Positions 35,477 through 40,897 of a DNA stretch of 40,897 nt are shown here, piece by piece (positions within the stretch are counted from its first letter, which is position 1; every line of letters starts with the position of its first letter). The position numbers and the translations under genes were made by a program. Source of the DNA: Thomasclavelia saccharogumia DSM 17460. GTDB taxonomy: Bacteria > Bacillota_I > Bacilli_A > Erysipelotrichales > Coprobacillaceae. The notes beneath the pieces were generated by a model. It was not told the DNA's origin, did no database searches, and worked only from the letters and a program-made list of their open reading frames with translations. The stretch spans positions 1-40,897 of the forward strand of contig NZ_JMLH01000025.1 of NCBI RefSeq assembly GCF_000686665.1, in the 5' to 3' direction.

Positions 35477-35543
35477 CAATTTCTATTTTTGAAATACAAA
35501 ATAAAAATATTTCTTAACTGCTTTAAACTATTAATTTAAATAC

Positions 35544-35580
35544 TTTTAAGGGTACCCAATAAACCGGATACCCTTGTTAT
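35544..35580 (-). terminator. Terminator of giant GH20 gene
   Basis: AAGGGTACCC (35548-35557) and CCGGATACCCTT (35564-35575) pair, forming a stem with a single mismatch; on the minus strand TTAAAAGTATTT follows. About 30 bases after the stop codon. Confidence 0.75.
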
Positions 35581-35604
35581 TTAATATTCACTAAGTTTTT
35601 ATAC

Positions 35605-38600
35605 TTAACACTGAACTTTCTTCTTTTTATTAATTTGAGATAAAGCTATCAGAGCAGATAACGCACCAATTGAAACAATCGGCATGATTGTAATAGTATC
35701 GCCAGTAGCGACACTTGCTGTTGTATCGCCTGCTTTGACTGGATTGCTAGTTTCTTTTATTTCTACTTGTAATCCCGCAATTGCTTTTGTTAAAACAGCT
35801 TTTATAGTATCTACTTGAGTCTGTGTTGCTTCTGGATCATCTAGTACTGTCTTGGCTTCATTTAAAACATCTGTCACTACCGCCCATGACTCAGCACTAT
35901 AATTAGCAGCATTTAAACCATTGGCCTTATTGATCAATTCTTGTAATAAGTCTTTATTTGGTTTTAATCTTAAGTTCAAGAACGCTTTTACCAATTCTGT
36001 GTATACTTCATTAACTTCATCCTGCATTGCATTTTCGTCAGCTAAAACTGAATTTGCTTTATCCAATACTGGTAACATTGCCTGCCATGATGATTCGATA
36101 TATTTACTTTCATCTAAGGCATTGATATCATCTACTTGTTTTTGTAATGCTGTTTTGTCACCTTTGTAGAATTCTAACATATGCATTGCATTTGCTAGTC
36201 GATCAAAAGCATTATCTACTTCTTCTTGAGTTGCATTAGTTTTTGCATATACTTCTTTAGCGTTTGTTAAAGCTTCATTAAATTCAGTTACTACGGCTGG
36301 TACGACATTTTCTAAACTTGCTTTTTCAGCCATTTCAATAGCAATTTGTAATAAATATTTATTAGCGCTATTTTTTAATTCTAATGCTACAAATGCATCA
36401 GTTAATTTATTGCATAACTCATCTAATTGCTCTTGTGATAATTCATTTGGATCTTGAATTGCATTATTTACATTCTGTCTCGCTTCTTCAAATACTAGCC
36501 AGCTTGCTTTAGTATATAATTCACTATTTAAATCATTATAACTTTCTAATAAATGTTGAGCTTCTGTAATATCAGCTCTTTTTAATAAATTATTTAATGC
36601 CTCATTAAGCGCATTTGCTGCTTCATCAATTTGTGGTTGGGTAATATAATCGGTATTAAAGATTTCTTTAGCATATTTTAATATTTCTAACATTGAATTA
36701 TAAGTAGATACAGTATAATCATCTTTATTACGCTCATTTGCATCATTGATCACTTTTTCTAAATCATCCTTATCTACATCTATTACGGTATCTTCATTAT
36801 AAAATAATTCAAATTCAAAAATTGATGGTCGTGATGCACTTGTAATATTTAATCTAATTTTTGAAGCTGTAATAGTATCAAACTGACTACCGAATTCATA
36901 TCCATTCGTTACACCAGCAACAGCCATTTTTTCAGAATTATCAACATTATAAGTATGTCCAACAACCCAGTTTTCACCATTCCAGTACTCTATATTATAA
37001 CTTGTGATATAATTATATGCTGCTTTATATTCTACGATTCTCGTTTGATTTACTGATACTTCTTCATCAAATGTTAATTCTAAAGTTGCACTAGTAATAT
37101 CATTAGTTGTTGCCCAGCGTGTCAATAAAGAACCGTCGATTGCTTTAATTCCTGTAAAGTTTTCATTATAGACATTGCTTGCCACCGCATCAATTGCTGT
37201 AGATGCAATATTTTCTGGACCTGCAATTTCAATTTTTTCATTAACGATTTTGAAATTATCAAGTTTTCCGATAATACCACTACCTATTTTTTCTGTTGGC
37301 AATATCATTGATGTTGATAAATTCTTAGTAACATAACTTCCAAATTCTGTTCTTTTTCCAGCACTAATTAATTTATCATTTACATAAAGATTAGTACCAT
37401 CTTTATCGGCAGTTATCATAATTTTTAACCATTTTTCTGTTTCCACTTCATAATCAAAAACATATGTATAACCATCTCGTTCATATCCTAATTTACCTGT
37501 ATATTCACCAGCTTTATTTTTTTGATTAAGATTGATCTTACCATCGTTTCCTTCAAATAAAGCAGCATCTTTTGATGTATTTTCATCAATATAAATATCA
37601 AATGATACAGTAGCTGGAAAACCGATACTATCAAATGGCATCTGTAAATATGAATCTCCATCTAGTACTAAAGCATTTCCAGATATTCCCCTTGCTGTAG
37701 TAGAATTCAATATACCATTATAATCATTTCCACTAACATCTATTGCTTTATTATCATTAATTGTCTCAAAATCAATATCAACTACTGTCTCTGTCTTACT
37801 TTGAACATATCTAGCAGGATTACTTGTAGCACTTGGTCCTGTTTTTAATAAATATTCATAAGATGTTTTAAATTCATCATAAGACTGATCTTCAGTCTTT
37901 TCACCATACCAAGTACGCTCACCAATCAAAGCAATACCATATTTTAACCGATCAAAAATATCAAAATCACTAACGCCATCTAATAAGAATCCATCATCAT
38001 TCCATAGTACCACTGATGCACCTCTTAATTGCGGATGTGAAATTGGTAATACTGCACCACCACTTCCACGAGTAGTAGTAATATCATTAACACTCCATTG
38101 ATTATATAATTTTTCAATATTTAAATAATTATTATAGTTGTTATTTCCACCTGGAACAATATATAACCAAGATCCAGAACAATTAATAATTGGATTACCA
38201 TTAGCAACTGTTTTTTTAACATCAGCCCAGTATGGAGCCCATAAATAATATGTTACTTCTTTGTTTTGCGGAGTTACATAGCCTTTAAAACCGGAACTTC
38301 CATCACTAGATGCCCATGCTCTTGCTTCATAACCACGATCTTGAATATACTCAGTATAATGATTAATATATTGCTGCATTGCTTCTGAATATATAGGTGC
38401 AGAATTATATTCATCTGTGCCAAAATGGAAAATTGGTGTTTGAATTACGGCATCTCCAGGAGCGTTTCCTATTAACTCTTGAGTTAACTCATCTACAAAA
38501 TCAATTGTTGGCTGATGCAAAGTAACATTATTAACATCAGTTGAAGAATCGTCTAATATTTTTAAATGACGAACATCATACATATTATCATGCATTTCTG

Positions 38601-40629
38601 GAAGTAGAGAAAATACGGCACTATGAGCTGGTGTATCCAATTCTGTAACTACGCTAACTCCATATTTTGCTGCTTCTAATTGGTATTCAATATAATCTTC
38701 TTTTGAAATTTGATATGAATGACTACCAATATTTTTGTCATTTTCAATTCTAAATGATGATAATTCTTTTGCTTGTTGAATATTTTCTTCTGATCCTATT
38801 TCTGAGTTAGTAATTTTATCACCACGATCATCATTAATATGCATAACAATTTCATTTACTTTAAATAAAGGTAACATCTCTGTGATTTCTTTAATATAAT
38901 CTAATTTAATTTCCGAACGTGCAATATCTAAAGCAATTGATCGTACTTCATATTTTGGATAATCATGTGCTGTCCCTTTAGGAATTGTTAATTCATCCAA
39001 ATTTAAATATAATGCCTGTACAATTGTAACACCACCATAAAACACACCATTTAGTGTAGTTGAATCAATAGTGACATAATCATCAACAGTCATGATATAT
39101 CCTTCATCGCCAAGAATTGCAACATCATCTTCATCTGTTAATGAAAGATAAATATCACCATCTTCAGGATTAGTTCCTTTTTTTACATCAATATCTAATC
39201 CTACTAATTTATTCAAATATCCTGATAAAATATTTGCCTGCACTTCTAAACTTTCATCATTATAAATAATCTTTGAATCTTTAGAAATAGAATAATTTCC
39301 ATTTTCACTATGCCATTCTTGAATTGAAGGAATTACATTTGGAAATTCATTTTTACCACTATCTTCATATTTACCAGGAATATGAATTTTATTATCATTA
39401 CTACTTATTGCAATATCATTTTCATCATTTTTATTAGTAACTTTATACATAATATGAACATCTTTATCAACTAAAGGCTGATAATAAATTCCATCTAAAC
39501 TAATGATTGATTGATAATCCGAACCATAAATCTCCACATCAAAATTCTTAGTAATTGCTTCTGAAAAGATAATTTTTTCATTAGAATTTTCTGGTAATTC
39601 AAATCCCTCAGATTCTAATTTTGTAAGTGCCATCTTAGCCGTTTCGATTTCTGGTTCTAACATTGCATATCTATATGCTTCAATTTCAAATATGCTTCCA
39701 CCATATTTATTATTATTGCTAGGATTCGTAAACATTTTTGTTTGGTTAACTTTTATATATCTTACTTCTTGAGGATCAAAAGCAATCTCACGCATATTTT
39801 CAACATTGATCATTGAATTATCTTTTACATCTAAAATTGTTGTATAATCATTACCATCTTTAGAAATTTCAACCGTATATTCTAAAGGCTCTCTGAAAAA
39901 ATTAACATTTACTTGAGATAATATCTCTACTTCTTTTAAATCTACTATAATCCATTGATCATCTGTTTTATCAGCTGACCATCTAGTTGTTTCGTCACCA
40001 TCTACTACTTTTTCTCCTACAAATTGAGGATATTTCCAACTATCGCCAACTTTTCCTCCTTCGACTCCCGAATATGATACATCTTTTGATAGAGCTAAAT
40101 TTACATTGTCTTTTTGTGCTCCATTTATCTCAATTTCATAAATTGAATAGCCCCAACTAGCTTTCACTGGTTCATTACATTTAATACGTACATATCTTGC
40201 TGATGCATCGCTAATGAAAGCATCTTTTTCAATTGTTTGTTTTCCCCCTTTTGCATCAGTATTTACATATAGATCAGTAAAATTATTACCATCTAATGAA
40301 GTTTGTATTTGATATGATTTTGCATATGCACCTTCCCAAGAAATATAAATTCTTAATAAATCATATACATTTTGTAAATCAACAGTAATCCATTGTTCTA
40401 CAGTCCCATCTTCTGAAGGTCCCTCATTTTCACCTAAACCAGTAGCCATCTTAGAACTCCAACGAGAACTTTCATCGTCATCAATTCCATCAACAGCCAG
40501 TGCCCCAACTAATTCTGAACGGGCAGGTCTTACACTCGATGTAATAACCGGCTTATTTAATGCAATATTTTCATATTCTTCAGCAGCATTGACTAAAACA
40601 ATTTTTTGCGAAAAACATGATAACATCAT
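35605..40629 (-). CDS. Giant cell-surface GH20 glycosidase (hexosaminidase/lacto-N-biosidase-like)
   Basis: 1674 residues from ATG 40629. Order: short signal-like region; two F5/8C (CBM32-like) domains (~20-160 and ~165-320); GH20b (~445-560); GH20 barrel (~556-930) with VRSIALDIARSEI, HINDDRGDK and catalytic Asp-Glu in FHFGTDEYNSAP (usual HxGGDE has Gly where this has Thr); LamG-like (~950-1136); a third F5/8C (~1143-1276); FIVAR repeats (~1283-1620); SVATGD, hydrophobic span, KKKK tail (sorting signal). GH20 removes beta-GlcNAc/GalNAc; a lacto-N-biosidase role is possible because the domain layout is similar, but is inference. The N-terminus looks damaged: no ribosome site and no basic n-region. 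Confidence 0.9.
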   Translation of the reverse strand: MMLSCFSQKIVLVNAAEEYENIALNKPVITSSVRPARSELVGALAVDGIDDDESSRWSSKMATGLGENEGPSEDGTVEQWITVDLQNVYDLLRIYISWEGAYAKSYQIQTSLDGNNFTDLYVNTDAKGGKQTIEKDAFISDASARYVRIKCNEPVKASWGYSIYEIEINGAQKDNVNLALSKDVSYSGVEGGKVGDSWKYPQFVGEKVVDGDETTRWSADKTDDQWIIVDLKEVEILSQVNVNFFREPLEYTVEISKDGNDYTTILDVKDNSMINVENMREIAFDPQEVRYIKVNQTKMFTNPSNNNKYGGSIFEIEAYRYAMLEPEIETAKMALTKLESEGFELPENSNEKIIFSEAITKNFDVEIYGSDYQSIISLDGIYYQPLVDKDVHIMYKVTNKNDENDIAISSNDNKIHIPGKYEDSGKNEFPNVIPSIQEWHSENGNYSISKDSKIIYNDESLEVQANILSGYLNKLVGLDIDVKKGTNPEDGDIYLSLTDEDDVAILGDEGYIMTVDDYVTIDSTTLNGVFYGGVTIVQALYLNLDELTIPKGTAHDYPKYEVRSIALDIARSEIKLDYIKEITEMLPLFKVNEIVMHINDDRGDKITNSEIGSEENIQQAKELSSFRIENDKNIGSHSYQISKEDYIEYQLEAAKYGVSVVTELDTPAHSAVFSLLPEMHDNMYDVRHLKILDDSSTDVNNVTLHQPTIDFVDELTQELIGNAPGDAVIQTPIFHFGTDEYNSAPIYSEAMQQYINHYTEYIQDRGYEARAWASSDGSSGFKGYVTPQNKEVTYYLWAPYWADVKKTVANGNPIINCSGSWLYIVPGGNNNYNNYLNIEKLYNQWSVNDITTTRGSGGAVLPISHPQLRGASVVLWNDDGFLLDGVSDFDIFDRLKYGIALIGERTWYGEKTEDQSYDEFKTSYEYLLKTGPSATSNPARYVQSKTETVVDIDFETINDNKAIDVSGNDYNGILNSTTARGISGNALVLDGDSYLQMPFDSIGFPATVSFDIYIDENTSKDAALFEGNDGKINLNQKNKAGEYTGKLGYERDGYTYVFDYEVETEKWLKIMITADKDGTNLYVNDKLISAGKRTEFGSYVTKNLSTSMILPTEKIGSGIIGKLDNFKIVNEKIEIAGPENIASTAIDAVASNVYNENFTGIKAIDGSLLTRWATTNDITSATLELTFDEEVSVNQTRIVEYKAAYNYITSYNIEYWNGENWVVGHTYNVDNSEKMAVAGVTNGYEFGSQFDTITASKIRLNITSASRPSIFEFELFYNEDTVIDVDKDDLEKVINDANERNKDDYTVSTYNSMLEILKYAKEIFNTDYITQPQIDEAANALNEALNNLLKRADITEAQHLLESYNDLNSELYTKASWLVFEEARQNVNNAIQDPNELSQEQLDELCNKLTDAFVALELKNSANKYLLQIAIEMAEKASLENVVPAVVTEFNEALTNAKEVYAKTNATQEEVDNAFDRLANAMHMLEFYKGDKTALQKQVDDINALDESKYIESSWQAMLPVLDKANSVLADENAMQDEVNEVYTELVKAFLNLRLKPNKDLLQELINKANGLNAANYSAESWAVVTDVLNEAKTVLDDPEATQTQVDTIKAVLTKAIAGLQVEIKETSNPVKAGDTTASVATGDTITIMPIVSIGALSALIALSQINKKKKVQC
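35770..36370 (-). repeat. FIVAR repeat block, near-copy of 4170-4770
   Basis: Corresponding repeats of the giant GH20. Shared features with the fusion enzyme include LLQIAIEMAEKASLENVV, KGDKTALQKQ and NLRLKPNKDLL segments and a similar spacer. The two copies lie over 31 kb apart in the same orientation. Confidence 0.85.
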
Positions 40630-40697
40630 TGAAAAAAGTAAAATAATTGATCAATGGTATTAAGTTAAGAGAAAATGAAAAATCATTGAATTAAGAT

Positions 40698-40731
40698 AAG
40701 ATGGTTGTTAAAGTAAAAACAGCCATCTTTT
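40698..40731. terminator. Hairpin with T-tract at right edge
   Basis: AAGATGGTTGTT (40698-40709) and AACAGCCATCTT (40718-40729) pair over 12 bases with one G-U, loop AAAGTAAA, then TTCTG on plus. It is upstream of the GH20 start, so it would end a transcript from beyond the window or from the plus strand; I cannot tell which. Confidence 0.6.
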
Positions 40732-40812
40732 CTGTTATTCATAAATAAAAATATAAAAATATGGATTTTAGATATACTTAAAAAGAACTAGCATCTAGCT
40801 CAAAAAATTTTA

Positions 40813-40840
40813 TTGTTATTCTAAAATAACGTGTTATAAT
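40813..40840 (+). promoter_or_regulatory. Possible promoter pointing off the right edge
   Basis: TTGTTA (40813-40818), 16 bases, TATAAT (40835-40840). Only 57 bases remain, with no start codon I can support. The stretch 40741-40897 holds nothing else I can assign. Confidence 0.35.
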
Positions 40841-40897
40841 AATTCATGTTAGGACGTTCTATAATTTAACGGTTGACATGATTTGGGTTTTATAGCA

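Noticed and set aside
40650-40710. Near-direct repeats ATTAAGTTAAGA / ATTAAGATAAGA as IS target duplication
   Set aside because: Short, imperfect and AT-rich, with no element between them.
1-40897. CRISPR array, tRNA or rRNA genes
   Set aside because: No spaced identical repeats and no cloverleaf or rRNA sequence seen.

Overview
The window is AT-rich, low-GC Firmicute DNA. Long mucin/host-glycan glycosidases with FIVAR repeats and non-LPXTG C-terminal anchors, a mannose-family PTS, a preQ1-controlled queuosine operon and a VanG/VanC-like cell-wall cluster suggest a gut Erysipelotrichia or Coprobacillaceae relative (Thomasclavelia / former Clostridium ramosum-like). This placement is inference from gene content; no rRNA or marker gene is present.

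Layout. (1) 1-9541, minus strand: a GH84 beta-N-acetylglucosaminidase cut by the left edge, preceded by a promoter and a BglG/LicT-type antiterminator target overlapping a terminator, then a 1844-residue cell-surface GH20 hexosaminidase + GH29 fucosidase fusion. (2) 9797-11449: a Na+/phosphate symporter with phased PhoP-box-like hexamers upstream. (3) 11599-14581, plus strand: promoter, preQ1 riboswitch, terminator, then queD-queE-folE-queC-queF, the full GTP-to-preQ1 route. (4) 14594-14900: a compact two-RNA locus that I read as a previously unannotated par/Fst-type type I toxin-antitoxin system: a 23-residue hydrophobic peptide on the minus strand, a convergent ~75-nt RNA, a shared terminator and a 15-bp direct repeat that makes the RNAs complementary at the toxin start. 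(5) 14963-16164: GNAT and HAD enzymes. (6) 16275-21217, minus: mannose-family PTS (IIB-IIC-IID-IIA), GH13 alpha-glucosidase and RpiR regulator, with a near-consensus cre over the promoter. (7) 21376-29239, minus: housekeeping and stress genes (SRAP, Tag, ABC-F, YwqG, EamA transporter, TrhA, Vat-like acetyltransferase, deformylase) and a membrane-protein gene broken by TGA. (8) 29434-32767, minus: a decayed vanG/vanC-like D-Ala-D-Ser cluster in which all four genes are visibly damaged. (9) 32912-35423: an Rpn-type nuclease and a MATE exporter. (10) 35605-40629: a third giant surface glycosidase (GH20), whose start region looks lost, followed by an unassigned right edge.

The three giant enzymes fit one role: trimming GlcNAc/GalNAc and fucose from mucin, milk or N-glycan chains at the cell surface. 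Their C-terminal repeat modules are close copies of each other. Several genes carry nonsense codons of all three kinds (TGA, TAG, TAA), so local gene decay explains them better than stop-codon reassignment.
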